Assembly: GCA_029532415.1 (NCBI GenBank)
Contig: JAQOTA010000050.1
Coordinates: forward strand, 310,001 to 374,000
Origin: Marasmius tenuissimus
Taxonomy: Eukaryota; Basidiomycota; Agaricomycetes; Agaricales; Marasmiaceae
DNA: 64,000 nt
Direction: 5' to 3'
This document shows, piece by piece, positions 25,142 to 37,593 of the stretch. Both the position numbers and the translations under genes were made by a program. How positions within the stretch are numbered: the first letter of the stretch is position 1; every line of letters starts with the position of its first letter. The notes beneath the pieces are model-generated. The model ran no database searches. It was not told where the DNA came from and was given only the letters and a program-made list of their open reading frames with translations.

Positions 25142-27927
25142 CTAATCTATCCGGAGAGAAGGGAAGATCTCACATATACGGGCCTTTCTGTCTGACCCAG
25201 CGGTGGCTAGTACGCCGCCGCCTGAGGAGCTGAAATCTAAAGATTTGACTGCGCTGAAGCTCAAAGTGCACCCTTCGAGCAATAAGGAGCGGCCCACCAG
25301 AGTCCGTGTGCCCATGCAGTAAACATCGCGTGGTGGCAGTCCGCGAATCCCAGAAGCGCACCCCACAATCTTCTGATCCAGAGGCGATCCAATGGCCATC
25401 CTGCGATACAGCGACACAAAGGACATGCTCCTATGACCAGTTACACTGTAAGTGACCGCCGCATGGAAACTTTCAAACACACCTTATGGCCAACGAATTT
25501 CATTGTACACGGACTTTCATTGAAACTGTTGCGGTCCGACACGTCCCAGTACTTCAACATTTTGTCTTCACTTCCACTGACAAGACCCCTGGCATCGGGT
25601 GTAAAGGCCACGCTATACGCGCTATCCCTATTACCTCCTAACCGCCCAACGAGTTGCCCAGTTGCTACCTCCCAGATCCGAAGACAACTGGTCACATAGC
25701 GGGCACTTACATACCGACTGTTCGAATAGCCGGCAGCTATATACCGTCCGTCAGAGCTGAATTTCACAGACGTAACGCCGGTGTTGCCCATAGAGGCGGC
25801 TGAATCGACGAATGTACTTGACGAGCCGTCTGTCATGTTCCAGACTCTGACTGTCCTGTCACCCGATCCGGAAACAAGTAGCTTTCCATCAGAAGAGAAA
25901 TCCACCGATAAGACCTCCCCGCCGTGGCCAGCAAAAATGTTCTGAATTCGTCCCTTCTCGATATCCCATATCTACAAATCGAGGGGTTCATCAGATGGGT
26001 AATAAGGCGACTTACGAAACGATGTACTCACTCTGACCAGCTTGTCCTCGGCCCCAGTCGCGAGATACTTTCCATCCGGGCTAAAGCACACGGTATGAAT
26101 CCAAAGGCTTTCGGCTTTTTCGGCATCTTCATGAAGCAGCAAGCTGTAGGAGAAACAACGTTGAAACTCTAGCAGACACAATGCCGAATAGGAGTTCTCA
26201 TACCAGATCCTGAAACCAATATCTACATCGTAAATTTGGGTCGTTCGATTACACCCGGTCGCAACATATTTTCCATCTGCAGAGAAGCGCACACAACAGA
26301 CAGCGCTGGAGGGTTTATCGCAGAGCGTCAGTCTTGAACTAATCGTAAGGAACAATTATTGTGACGGACCTGTCATGCATAAGATCATGAACAAGGCTAA
26401 CATCCGGTCCCTCATTTACGCTCGGATTGAACAGAGCAAACCAATCTGCACCCTCCTTTTTGAACTCCGGAGGATATTGAGAAAGGTTGATGTCCTCAGG
26501 GAATTCGCCTCTGGAAAAGCTAAGATTGACTCCGAGCTGAGAACCGCTGGGGGATCCCGAGGAGAAAGAGCGATATTCAACGTTCTCCCGTACATGCGTA
26601 AGCAAAGAGTCGCTCCAGTCCACGGCCGCTGCTGCTGACGCGCCCGGAACCATTTCTCCAACGTTCTCGAGGACTTGGATAGCAGTCGGTCTGGACGTTG
26701 GGATCGGATCCCAGCATCGTGTCATAAGAGTCCACATCGCATCTGACAGCCCAAATGTCTCTTGGGGTCTCAGAGGGCACTTCCCTTGTGCTACAGCGAA
26801 CATGACCGCCATGTCGTTCCCCAGTTCAGCAAACGGCAGGAGTCCAGTGAAGATCTGGAGTCAAAATTAAGTTGAGACCATCCAACGAATGCAATACACT
26901 GTTTCGTGCCGCTCACCTCGTAGCAGACACAACCGAAGGAGTACACGTCACTCTCCTTGGACGGTCGCTCGCTGCCAGATAATAACTCTGGGGCTAACCA
27001 TCGCATAGTGCCGGCTGGTCGTGTCGTGGATGTCGTGACTATAAGGCCCTGCGTATCGGCGATACGAGACAAGCCAAAATCTGCGATACACGCTCGCAGT
27101 GAGCCTGTTATGAGAACATTGACGCCTTTCAGGTCTCCGTGCACGATTTTCTCGCTGTGCAGGTAAGCCAACCCAGACGCAACGTCGTGGACCTCGAGAG
27201 GGGTGCATCAACATACTACACACTACTGAGATCAGGCGAGTGACTCACTAGCACATAATGGTCTATATCCTCCCTTTTTGTGGCCTTCATGAATTCAACA
27301 AGGTTGCCGTTCTCCATCCACGGAGAAATCATACATAGCTCGTCGGTGTGCTCGAGTTGATATATGCCAAGGAGAGGCAATAAATTTGGATGTTTCATCT
27401 GGCGCCAGAGAATTGCTTCCCGTTGGTATTCCTAAAATAACGTTGGGTTGGTTGTAACTTGAGACAGTAGCAGATCAACGGCGTACAATCGACAGTTTCT
27501 GCATATCAGAATTGAGGTATACTCTCACCACCTTCAAGCATACGACCTCGCTCGAATGGCCTATAGTTCCCTTCCAGACATCTCCGAACCCTCCAGCGGC
27601 AACTGGATGCTTCCCGATTTTCTTCACGTTTTGGATAGACAAACATGCAGGGTGTAAGCCGGATCTTTTCGATAAATGTAGCATAGCATTGAAGATTGTG
27701 GGGCGTAACTCTGGCGATAGATTTGGATAGTCTACGAGCTTCAACTCTGATGTCGGTTTCCTCCAGCTTCGTCTTGGTGAATAAGTGAGCCTCACCTGTT
27801 GCATACGATCCAGCCATTGTTGAGCAGAATCTCCCTCCTTCGTTAATAAATCCTGCCGCTTCGATTTGTCTGCAAGAACCAACTTCAAGTACTCCTCAAG
27901 ACTCTCCAATTCTGCGTTGGGGGTCAT
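25142..27927 (-). CDS. TKL protein kinase fused to Tup1-like WD40 repeats
   Basis: The start is ATG 27927 (MTPNAELESLEEYLKLVLAD). A helical leader is followed by a kinase domain with an intact-looking set: GGFGDVWKG glycine loop, VVCLKVVR Lys, MKHPNLLPLLG, HGDLKGVNVLI catalytic loop, DFGLSRI, MRWLAPELL and DVYSFGCVCYE. HGD for HRD is usual in this Agaricomycete TKL group. After the C-lobe (RCWDPIPTSRPTA) comes a linker, then [19 protein letters not shown] and [10 protein letters not shown] 64-nt intron leads into [20 protein letters not shown] and a WD40 propeller like that of the co-repressor Tup1. EHVLCVAVSQDGHWIASGSE is a clear late repeat, but its join to the final repeat is unresolved. 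Fusion of a kinase to a Tup1-type propeller suggests a signalling role (inference). Confidence 0.78.
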
Positions 27928-28381
27928 CGATAATTTCCTGGCTTTGAACTGCTGTTGAGAAGCATGAACGACAAGAGAGCAGTGTGACTATCGCTGTCAA
28001 TCCCCGCTCCATGCATTCGGAGTTCGCTTCCCACGCTGTAACTCGCCTCGTGCCAGTCTGAGTGAGGGACTGCCAGGGCTGATTTTACTTTCCTGTACAT
28101 ACCATGTCGACCCAACAGGGTTCTTCATACTCATACGTGATATACCATTTTGAAGCGCCGAAGGAGGTCAGCCTTGGTAGCGGCCACCCAGTCGTCTGTC
28201 CTCCGTTCGCTCAGTTACTGAGTCTTTTGAGTGTGAGGGTATATACATACTATGTACATTTGGCGATCGGTACAGATTTCGGTCCAGTATGGTAAAGCCC
28301 CATGGCTCTCGTATAACACGCAGCGGCCAACATGGTAAGAGGATCGTTCAGAAAGCAGCCGTTGTGGTATCCATCAAAGTG
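27928..28381. promoter_or_regulatory. Upstream region of the kinase-WD40 gene
   Basis: This holds the promoter of the kinase-WD40 gene (-) and the 3' flank of the next gene (-). It contains GTATATACATACTATGTACA near 28238. No gene is seen. Confidence 0.4.
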
Positions 28382-30717
28382 CTAAGTCTCCGCCTTTGCC
28401 GACACGGTTTTATCAACCGGTTGAAAACTGGTCAAGGCTAAACCGCCCGCCAAAGCCATCTCGACTACCGCACTCCCGATCGGTGTCAGCTTGAACGTGG
28501 TCGAACGCTTGTTATCCTCCTCAAATAATAAGGGAGGAAGGGTATACGGCACCGTGTCTTCCTCCAGGACGCTGCATAGGCCGAGTTCGTTGAGCGCACG
28601 TGGGTCAAACTCTATACCAGAATCACGAGTATAGCACGTCCCCATGATAAACTCTCGCACGGCAACGTCAACTGAGGAAGGGGCCTGGGGTCCAGAGAAA
28701 GAGTGGTCGGAAGAGGACGACGTGGAGGAGGGTAGTCGGCTGTGTAACTCGGGAGCAGTGTTATAAGCCTTCTCCAAAGGCCCAGACACTGCGAGGCCTT
28801 GATCCGGTAAACGTATACCAGATCCCTGAAGCTCCGTATGAGCTATATGTCTTCCGACGATATGGAAGTGAGGGAGAAGAATGTTACGCCTGTCATGAAC
28901 AGGTGTAAAGGTCGTTTGGGGGTCGACATCCATCAACATATCCCCGTTCAAGACTTGGTAATAGACGAGTAGGAACATTCGTTCTTCTGTAGGAACGGTT
29001 GGAGTTTCGAAAGGGAAATAACGTTGCGAATAGGGATCGGTCTCTCCGGGCCAAAGTGGAAGTAGCATGAAAAGTGATTCGCGCGGGATACCGCTCAGCA
29101 CATCGCCATCCTTCACGTCAGGAAGCAGACCGGCACTTTCTATCTTTCCCGTTGCCTCCGAAGCCATCCCATCCATACCCTGTTGCTCTCGCTTAGGCGA
29201 TGTCGATCCAACGGGGATATTCGAGGAGGAGATGAAGATAGAGGCGCGGTTCCCAGCTGAAACACTATCCCGGGGCTTGGAGCCGAGGCGTTTCAGTATG
29301 TTGGAATAGAATATTCGGCAGGATCGAAGAGCTGTTCGGGAGTATGGGAGGAGGTCAAGAACACGTTGGGTTCCATAGGCCTTGTGCGAGTCGACGACCC
29401 GAGGCTTTGGGGAAATAAGGATGGGGTCGATATTGGCCTCGTCATCGACTGCCGGATTCGACCTAGAGGTGCAAGGGACTACTTCAGAGAAAGCAGCCCA
29501 CAAAGCTCCTCTACGCGAAGGCTTCTCCGTGGGTGGATCGCTGACAGTATCGTCACCCAGCCCCTTGGCTTCGAACGTCATCATTGATGGCCTGCTCTTC
29601 GCACTGGGCTTCGTCGGGCTCTCCCTTTCTTCAATATCCTCCTCATCCCTATCAGTGTTTATCGACGACATAGCCTGTGCCAATCGTCTCGTGGTCTTCG
29701 TGTTTGTAAACGCCTCTTGGACATTCCTCTGCGCAAGCATTATAACGGTCTTGGACCGGGATGGAGATGATGGGTTCCCCCCGGTACCTCTCGCCCACGC
29801 GCTACGATGATGTCGACTCATAGAGAAGGCGGAAACTTTGGAGTGCTTATGGACGATGATGGCGGGGTGGAGGGGATCATAGCCAAGAGGATGTCGCAAT
29901 AGATGTGAAAGCAGTGGACGTGATCCATCAGCTTGCTCAGGACGAGAGGACAATCGATCGCCTGGTTCTAGATGTGGTGAATGTATCTTTCTGATGACGA
30001 GTCTCTGCTGCGGTGGCTCGCCAGCTTTACGTCCTGAAGTTTGATGGGTTTTGACTGACATCGTCGGGGTCTGAGAATGTGGCTTCCATTCCGAAGACCG
30101 GTGGCTGGTGTTGCTTTTATCTACACAATAGATGGCCGTCAGAACAGGAACAAAAGGAGGCAGGGGGAGACGATACGCACACATATCACCCCTCGACTTT
30201 GTCTCAGCAAGTTCTTTGGTCAAAACCTCCTTCTTCGCTATCCCTATTGCTGACTCTGGCGGACTCCCCTGACCGGATGATTTCGGATAGAATCTTGACA
30301 AGAATTTGCATGGAGCCCTCGAACGCTTCAACCCAACGCTGTCACCGCCAACCTGCGCTCGTATTACGACAAATCGTCCCAACAATGGGTTATTCCAATG
30401 CTCCTGTGAAGGCACTGGCATACCCAGCTGCACCCGACGAGGATTAGGTTCCGTCTGTTCTTTACGAAATGCCCACTCCTTCTGCAGGTTCGAAGATCTT
30501 TGGCTATCCCCAGTGTTCCGAACGAATAGGTCATCATGAGGGAGAAGAGGTTCCTGAGAAAACAAGATGAGAAAGGTTCGAGAGGATACAAAGCGAGACA
30601 CACCAAGTTATTCGTTGGACTCGTCATCTCTGGGACGGTGTTGGCTGAAGCAGCGGAAACGAAACCGGTTTGTTGGTCCAGTTCTCGAGTTGTGTAGACG
30701 ATGTCGTAGTCGTTCAT
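28382..30717 (-). CDS. Large protein of unknown function
   Basis: Three exons fit. The start is MNDYDIVYTTRELDQQ at ATG 30717, with a GTGTGT...CTCAG intron to EPLLPHDDLF. A second intron (about 30122-30178) leads to the main exon, DKSNTSHRSSEWKPH, which ends with TAG at 28382. The first about 400 residues are charged and low complexity (RDEEDIEERESPTKPSAKSR). The C-terminal about 250 residues look ordered: IPRESLFMLLPLWPGETD, FLLVYYQVLN, REFIMGTCYTRDSGIEFDP and AIGSAVVEM-like PIGSAVVEMALAGGLALTSF. No known domain is recognised. The C-terminal block is also found as a broken fragment at 22521-22934, which marks it as the conserved module. Read-through of the introns in one frame can mislead automatic models into starting at 30601. 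Confidence 0.75.
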
Positions 30718-31288
30718 CGTGTCGGAGTGGATGGAGAGGCAGTGTGCACCCGCAGAGACATCGCATGCTGAGTATCAGTGACTTGTGGCTGCACATCTAT
30801 CAACTGCCATCAAGAAAGATGAAGATGCTATACCGATGATAAATATAACGACCCCGGATGAGGCTGTAAACATCTCTCGGTTTTTGTTGATACTTGAGCC
30901 CTTGAATGATATTCTCGAGAACTGAGGGGCATCATTCCAGTTGTTCTCTCCATATTGCCCATCAAGGCCGCTTGACAGTCGTTGGTGCGGTGAAAGTTCA
31001 AGAAAAGAGAACCTTGTGGCACGTGCATGACACCATTGCGAAGGGTCTGTGCGTGGGAATCTGTCAATCTACGGTCCGGCTTGTCCAAACGGGCCGCTCT
31101 CCCTCTTAAAACCGTTGCGACCAACTGCGATCGAAAGCTGACCGCTTCATGGGCGGAGACAGTACGTATACTCGAACATATGTACTTCATATTTTACAGG
31201 GTATCTCGAGGGATGGCCTACTGCTATATCCTGGCCTCTCCCTTCGTGCTGGTATTACTATGCGCATCCCCTTAGCCAGACCGTTTAG
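30718..31288. promoter_or_regulatory. Intergenic region
   Basis: This holds the promoter side of the large unknown gene (-) and the 3' flank of the second MARVEL-like gene (-). Short ORFs show no features. Confidence 0.4.
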
Positions 31289-32087
31289 CTACACTCCAAG
31301 CGATTCTTTCGTGCTCCTTCCAGATCCACTCCTTGCAAGCGGCGCATTCAATCCTCGATATTCCTTCCTCAACTTCAGGTTGACGCCGATCATCGCCACG
31401 AGAGTGGTAAACCCAATCCAACATATTCCCAGGAGGGCTGAGAGAATCTGACATGCTTGGAATTGCTGGCAAGTGGCGATTGCATTGGCCCAAATGTTCT
31501 GTAGAAGGACCACAGATAATTAGCGCGATGAAAAAAGTGACTAGATAGAGAGTGCCTACAGTCGCAGCAGCGGATCCTCCCAACCACAACAACCACACGA
31601 AACCCAGTCCTATCAACTCCTCCCGATAGGTCCGAACTATAGAGTTTGGGTTTTCCTGGAAATACAGGTAAATCCTGTACGTTAAGGAGCAATATGGAGA
31701 GGAACCGGGTGGAATAAGCTGAACTGCAGAATGCCGGAACATAAGCTGATTTACTCACATGAACCCACACCATCCCAAAGCAATAATTGCTGCAACCAGT
31801 AATTCGATGATGACGGGATCTACGCACGAGCACAGGTTGAGATGGAGTCTGGGGGCAATCTGGGGGCCACCTCGCTGTGCAACGGATGCTAACCATAGAA
31901 GTTCCTTCCACCGTTCAAAGTGTCTCCGAGGGGTATATTGAGGGTGTACTGCAGCCGTGTAGCACATAATGCCAGCAGAACGAAAGAGATAAGAAGCTAA
32001 ACGCGATCAGATGTCGTTCATGATGCAGAAAGTCAGAACTCGTACTTGAAGTCCATAGAACGCAATCCGAATGAGAGCCAGCTCCAT
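31289..32087 (-). CDS. MARVEL-like four-TM membrane protein (copy 2)
   Basis: The start is ATG 32087 (MELALIRIAFYGLQ). Exons join as LLISFVLLALCATRLQYTLN, DPVIIELLVAAIIALGWCGF, MIYLYFQENPNSIVRTYREE, LIGLGFVWLLWLGGSAAAT and ILSALLGICWIGFTTLVAMI, ending with TAG at 31289. It is a close paralogue of the gene at 4266-5009, with matching intron positions plus one more intron inside the third TM region (GTAGGC...CTACAG). The intron that begins GC in the paralogue begins GTGAGT here. The tail is Ser/Gly/Arg-rich rather than polyproline. Function by family only: membrane microdomain protein. Confidence 0.76.
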
Positions 32088-32563
32088 AGTAAGCCCAAGA
32101 AGGATGAAGGTAAAACGAAGATAACGCCGCTTGCGGTCGTGGAAGGAGGGCAAGAATCCTCAGGAGGTTTTTGTCTGGCTTCAATGCATGGGAAACTTGA
32201 TGGCGACCATTGACCAGTATCATGGTGGCGACGACCCACAACAACGGGACAACGAGAAGCGCTGGAGTCTGGACCGAGCCTGAAATCTTTATCGGATCCG
32301 GATGAGACCATGCTGGGTGCTTTGATACCGTTTAAAGGCCCCGAAGTAAGTAACAAGGCACCGCAAACATGTTTGATTGTTGCGAAAGCTGATAGACTCG
32401 GCCCACAACAAGCGCTAAGTAACAAGCATCGCAGCTTTGACTCTTGTCCCTTTCGAATTTGACGACTCGACATATTTGGATTCGAGAAAGATATCCAGTA
32501 TACTGTACAGTCCTCGCAAATTACCATGTTCGTTGAGTCCGCTATAAATAAAGTACTCTCCTA
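32088..32563. other. Intergenic region
   Basis: This is the upstream flank of MARVEL-like copy 2 and the 3' flank of DUF2306 copy 2. The minus-strand ORF at 32033-32527 has low-complexity features only and is not called. Confidence 0.4.
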
Positions 32564-34184
32564 TTATAGCCCTCGGGGCAAAGCAGCTTCGTTGAAAAAG
32601 TAATCGGCTTCCTCTTGAGTCGAATTTCGCGGTTGAAGCGTGTGTTGGATCTTTTGATAGTTTGCACGATCGGTGGTTCGTAACTGTAAATCAAGGGTTC
32701 CGTTCAGTCCATAGGGCAATGGTTGGATAAACATGAAAACCTACATAGATTTCGACCCCGACGGTATGAAGAAGTGCCCCAATCCATAGCCCCATTCCGT
32801 GGGTCGCACGGTTACATGCGGCTATTCCCAGCGCCCCTTCGTTCACTGAACAGTGAACGGGTACTATAAGTGTAGGATCGGTGAGAACTCCGCCGGAAAT
32901 GGAGCAAGCAGCGAATTTTTGTTGAAGAGCTCCCGAATCGTTCAGGACGAACAGTACCTCGTCACATTGCCACAGCTAACGAAACGAAACGGGAACAGAG
33001 GATAACGATCAGTGAGCGGATGTTGTTGTCAGAAGCGCACTTACTGAGAAATAAGTGCCGATAGTGGAGATAATGGAGTTTGCAGCCAGCATGATCAATC
33101 GTCCAGTGATGACGATGGAAAAGTAGACTACGCCTCCTGTTGGAATGAATAGGGATGAGCGGGAGAACCCTACACCGCAGGGTGGGAATATAACGTACTC
33201 AGCATCCATTTTCGATGCTTTCTCGTATCCCTCCTGGCATACCAGAACCCAGTGACCAAGGCATAGGTTGACATCAGTGCGAGAGTCCAGTAACCGGATT
33301 GGACGTTCAATTCGCCGCCGAAAGACCTTCTGGTAACGACGGCGCCACCAACGTTGGACACGATGATTGTGGAGAGACAGAAATAGCCTAGAGTTGGCCG
33401 AACTTAGTTAGTCGTTTGGTAAGTGCGATCGCTTTTGACCCTCACCATTGATACGATGAGCAAGCATATAGTTCTGTAGATAAATCAAGGAGTGTGAGTG
33501 CTTGCCATTTGATGAAACGATCTCAATCTCACCCTCCGAAGAGTTGGTAGAAATTGGGCTCCAACGAATATACCCCCAACTATACCCGAGTCGTCGGAGA
33601 ATGAGATGTGTGCTCGGCAGGAGGGAGAAAGGGAAAGTCTTACAGATGCTGAGGAATATGTGTATGATATAGTTGGCCTTGTATGGTTCCCGCTGAAACC
33701 AAAACATTTCACCTAGAACATGGTCAGCAAGTGACGAGGGGATAGTACTCGGGAACATACCCGCAGATGTGAGCTCGAATCTTTTCTTTGTATCCATCAA
33801 AAGGCTTCTCGCAATACAGTACCCCACGAGCGCACCACCGAAGATAATCACTAAGCACAAGGGCGTCAATAATCAACGGGACTTAAAGAGAAAACGGCGC
33901 TACGCACTCAAGACCAGGCTGAGCTTCTCCCTAAATCCAAGCATCCCACTGAGCGAGAAGTATAAGTACCCAAACGTACTGTCTTTCTTTAGAGAAGGAT
34001 AGCGATTGGCCGGATGCGGTTCCTCCCCCGCTGTAGTTTCTCGCTTAGGCAGGGACGGCAGAGGAGGAGGCGGGCTCTTTGGACTCGTCGGCGAGCGAAT
34101 CGTGTATGAGGCCTTCGATACAGTGATTTCCCGGTCATGTTCGGGGCTGCGACTCGAGTACACGGATGGAGTGCTGAGCGACAT
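32564..34184 (-). CDS. DUF2306-family membrane protein (copy 2)
   Basis: The start is ATG 34184 (MSLSTPSVYSSRSPEHDREI), giving a Pro/Ser-rich N-terminus. Hydrophobic segments begin at FGYLYFSLSGMLGFREKLSL. They continue after a GTGCGT...CTTAG intron with IIFGGALVGYCIARSLLMDT. The family marks are LAHRINGYF, AVVTRRSFGGEL and KHRKWML. The last exon encodes LRTTDRANYQKIQHTLQPRN and ends with TAA at 32564. It matches the copy at 11031-12663 in order of motifs and in the final intron, which interrupts EIY|LR in both. The family is predicted to be integral membrane; its activity is unknown. Confidence 0.82.
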
Positions 34185-35416
34185 TGAGAGGGCAGAGTCT
34201 TCGTGAGGGCTAAAGCTAGCTCTGGCTCACGGAGCGGGGGGGAAGTTAATATACACATCCAAGCGCTTCTTTGAACCTAAAGCAACCGGTTAGTCTGGAC
34301 AGGGCAAGAGGGCTTGATTCATGATTTGATGAACAGCGGAGGCTCCTCGCCCCTGTAGCCGAGGCTTTAGTTTGACGTGAACGGGCCAATTTTGGTAGAT
34401 TTTGCCCCAGGGTTGTGGGAACTTGGAGAAAAAAGTTTTAGTGCGAGAATAAATACACAGCATGGATCAGATGCTCTTCTACGCCACTCACAAAGGTCCC
34501 ACTATACATAAATTTCTTCATCCACAGGTGCAGGTGCTTAAAGGCAGTTCGATGGTCCACCGTCTTGGACAGAGTCAGAGATGGTTCGGATTTGAAGACC
34601 CCTGATAAATATCGGGTCCAGAGTTGAACTGGTATGGATCACGGGCGCCGACCGAGTCGGTGAAACCAGCGCCAATTTTTTACAATGTCGTGTCAAGATT
34701 CAGATGAATCACACACACGCCAACGCAGAGTACCATGCCTTCGTTTGACGCCAAAAAGCGCTATTCAGCGCAGTGCAAGACGACAGAGGCGTGCGGGCAA
34801 ATATGCAGAGCTTTGTGCTATTACCTAGATCGAGATTGATTGTTGAGGGGGAGGTGCAAGGCAACTTATATTGAGCTTCGCTGCCATCCAAAGACTTTTA
34901 CTCCGGTTGAGGCCTGAATCTGATCAAAGACGAAGAATGGGTCCAAGCCAATTTCTAGGCGCACGGTTAAGTGTCATTTTGCACCTAGTCCCTGTGATTT
35001 TCTTGACAACTGACTCAGCGTCTTGAATCGGAACCTTTCCGCTGGTAACTGGCCTCGGCCTGCAGGCCGTAGACCTATGCTTCCTAGGGTAACCATATTG
35101 AGATGAGCAGAATCAAGAAGACTGAACCGAGGCAAATGTTTCACGGTCAGTGCACGGTTGTGCAAGGTTGCGGGTTGACCGTTGTCGCACAAAGGAGAAA
35201 AATTGAAAGAAAGAAGACTGAAAGAAGGGATGTCAACCGTGCGACTTTACTATTGCCGGTGCTGGCCTGCCGGCGGGTCTTCAGACGGCAGGCATCAGTG
35301 CTGGAGGGATTTACGACTGCGACGTCGCGTCAATTGCAACTCAACCTCCAACCACCACCATCGTTTCTGTTGGCCGCCTCGTTTTTGTCCTTCATTCACC
35401 TCTTTTTGTTCCAGCT
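34185..35416. promoter_or_regulatory. Divergent intergenic region
   Basis: About 1.2 kb lies between DUF2306 copy 2 (-) and the next plus-strand gene. CT-rich tracts (TCTTTTTGTTCCAGCT) precede the ATG at 35417. Short ORFs lack features. Confidence 0.4.
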
Positions 35417-36775
35417 ATGTCTGAAATGTCCTTTGTGAGACACTCATTCCACATAATCTACTCTAGCGCTAATCATCTATTGCTTACAGATGCAATTTCG
35501 CAACGACTCTGGCTCGACGGACGACTCGCCCTTCGGTTCACCTCTCAATACACCAGCAGATGAGAATGCAGTAATGCTGTTCGACAAACTTGGCCAGCAT
35601 CTCATGGACGAGTATCGAGGCGAGCTTGTGCAGAACAAGGAGCAATCCCTCATTAGCGACAGCTCGATTTCGACCATTCATCTCGCCGACATCTCTAAGG
35701 GTTCCATGAAGAGCGATGGTCATCAACATGAGGCTTACTCGCAGAAAGAAGAGGTACGTCGTGCTTCGATTTATTTCAGGGCGAGTTTTGACGGCGAATC
35801 TGATTGTACAGCAGCCTACCGTTCTGGGTGACACCAATGAGCTCTCGCCCTCTGTCGGATGCCTTTCAGTAGATTGCGACTTATCCTCTTTTGCAACACC
35901 TATCATGGAATCTTCGAACAGCACGATGACCTCGTCTCCTGATATCGATTTCAGTAGTCATCAGAGAGCGTCGGTAAGTTTTCACTTTACTCGCCCAGAC
36001 TAGCACCAACTCACCATCGCCAGAGCCTCTATTCACTTCCGAACGATCCTATCTCCATCTCTCCGGCTATTTCTCAGGCGCAACAAGTGAGTTTGGTTCA
36101 GGTTGTCAAAGACCATGCCTGACGACAGTGTAGCTTTCACAATTAAGCACCGCTTCTGACCCCCTCAACGGCTCAATTGTGAAGCTCAAGAGCTCCGAGG
36201 AAGATCAAGTAGACCCGAAAGAACCAACAAAAGACTTGTCTCAAGCTGTATTGCCACGAAACGCCTCATCAAACTCCAAAAACTCTAACAACGCGATCGA
36301 ACTCACGGCTCTTCTCATACCAGCTCAAGTTCTCTGCTTCTTGCCATGGTGCATCGCTGTCGGCTGCGCTCTTCTACTGTTCCCTAAGCACCTCGAGCAT
36401 GTCGTTTTCACTTCAGGCTATTACTACCCAAACGCTCCTTCTCCAAGTGGTATTCACCGCTTTGCTCATCTCGCAGAATACGCGATCCCACATGTTATGA
36501 CGTTCCTAGCGTTTCTTGTTCTCTCGGTATGGTTCAACATGCCCTTGGGACTCGGGCTGGCGACTCTAGCATTTAGTCAAGGCATGCTTTCGTGGCAGGA
36601 CTTCCGTGAAGATCTTAGCATTCCATTGGGTGAAGATGACAGAATGGCGATCTATTGGATTTTAAAGCGATATGCCTTTGGCGAAGGGTGCTGGGGGATG
36701 CGAAAGGCTGATGATGGTTACTTTATCACGACTGGTGGTGGACCCGAGGGGAACGAAGTTGAGGAAGATGATTGA
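35417..36775 (+). CDS. Two-TM membrane protein of unknown function
   Basis: The start is ATG 35417 (MSEMSF), followed by a GTGAGA...TTACAG intron into MQFRNDSGSTDDSPFG. Further short introns lie near 35754-35811, 35973-36023 and 36088-36133. The N-terminal half is acidic and Ser-rich. The long last exon has two hydrophobic regions, ALLIPAQVLCFLPWCIAVGC and HVMTFLAFLVLSVWFNMPLG, separated by a loop with GYYYPNAPSPSGIHRFAHLA. The C-terminus is an acidic segment ending EGNEVEEDD. No domain is recognised. It lies between DUF2306 copy 2 and pseudokinase-Arm copy 3, and has no counterpart between the matching genes on the left side. Confidence 0.75.
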
Positions 36776-37593
36776 GTTCACGGTCGTTACGTTCATTTCT
36801 CGTTTGTTTCAGATTCAATCGTTTTGTATGTACTCCTTCCTTATCATCATTGCGGCTGTCGTATCTTGTCTCCACTTTTCTTTGCACAACTCATGTAGTC
36901 AAAGCGGCTGGAAACTCAACATAATATTGAATGTTCGACTTCAGTTTGTCAAGTAGATGGTCACATGATTGATGCTGTGTATCCGGCTCGCACAAGCCCG
37001 GCTCCGGTCGAGATTGGGTTTTCCTCGAACCACCATCATATCCGTTGAATCGCTCAGATTGTAAGAGTCCATGGATGTCAAGAACCGGTGTCCTTACAAG
37101 CTACCATACTGTCGTTGATTATGGGAGATTGATCCATCTGTTCGAGTTCTAAATTCTATCAAAGTTCTATAGGTGAGCCTTGCCACCACTCACAGTATTA
37201 CGCCTGCGGAGAGGCTCCGCTGGATCCATCACATTTTCTGAGCCCCGTTTGGGGCGGAGCAACGACCAAGGGGACCTTGTGTGCCCGCATTTACTGGTGA
37301 GCCATTCTCGCTGTCGATCACCATGTTCTCTTTTCTCTGACATTCACATTTAGACTACAGACAGTATCAGAGGTTGAATCTGACAGAGAACGATCCGAGG
37401 CCGGAAAGGTGACTGATTTAGTCTATCGGTCGAAGATACTCGGTGATAGTGACCGGGAACGTCTATACATTCCGGATCTGTCATCGCTTCGTGAGATTGT
37501 GCGTCTTTGGGCGACAAAGATCCGTTGAAAAGATGATGATATGTCCAGGTTCTCTTGGTCCACTTCCCCTTCCTTGCTCGAACGCCGTGTGCC
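36776..37593. promoter_or_regulatory. Intergenic region upstream of pseudokinase-Arm copy 3
   Basis: This holds the 3' flank of the membrane gene and the promoter of the next gene. Nothing else is supported. Confidence 0.4.

Noticed and set aside
26330..26410. Apparent stop codon (TAG) and one-base length difference in the kinase-WD40 gene compared with its tandem copy
   Set aside because: Both fall inside a short intron (GTCCGT...CTCCAG, 64 nt here and 63 nt in the copy). Splicing gives HDS-(A/V)VCCVRFS in both, which matches Tup1-like proteins, so the gene is not broken here.
32033..32527. 164-codon minus-strand ORF
   Set aside because: It covers the intergenic flank and first exon of the MARVEL-like gene in another frame, with no domain or splice support.
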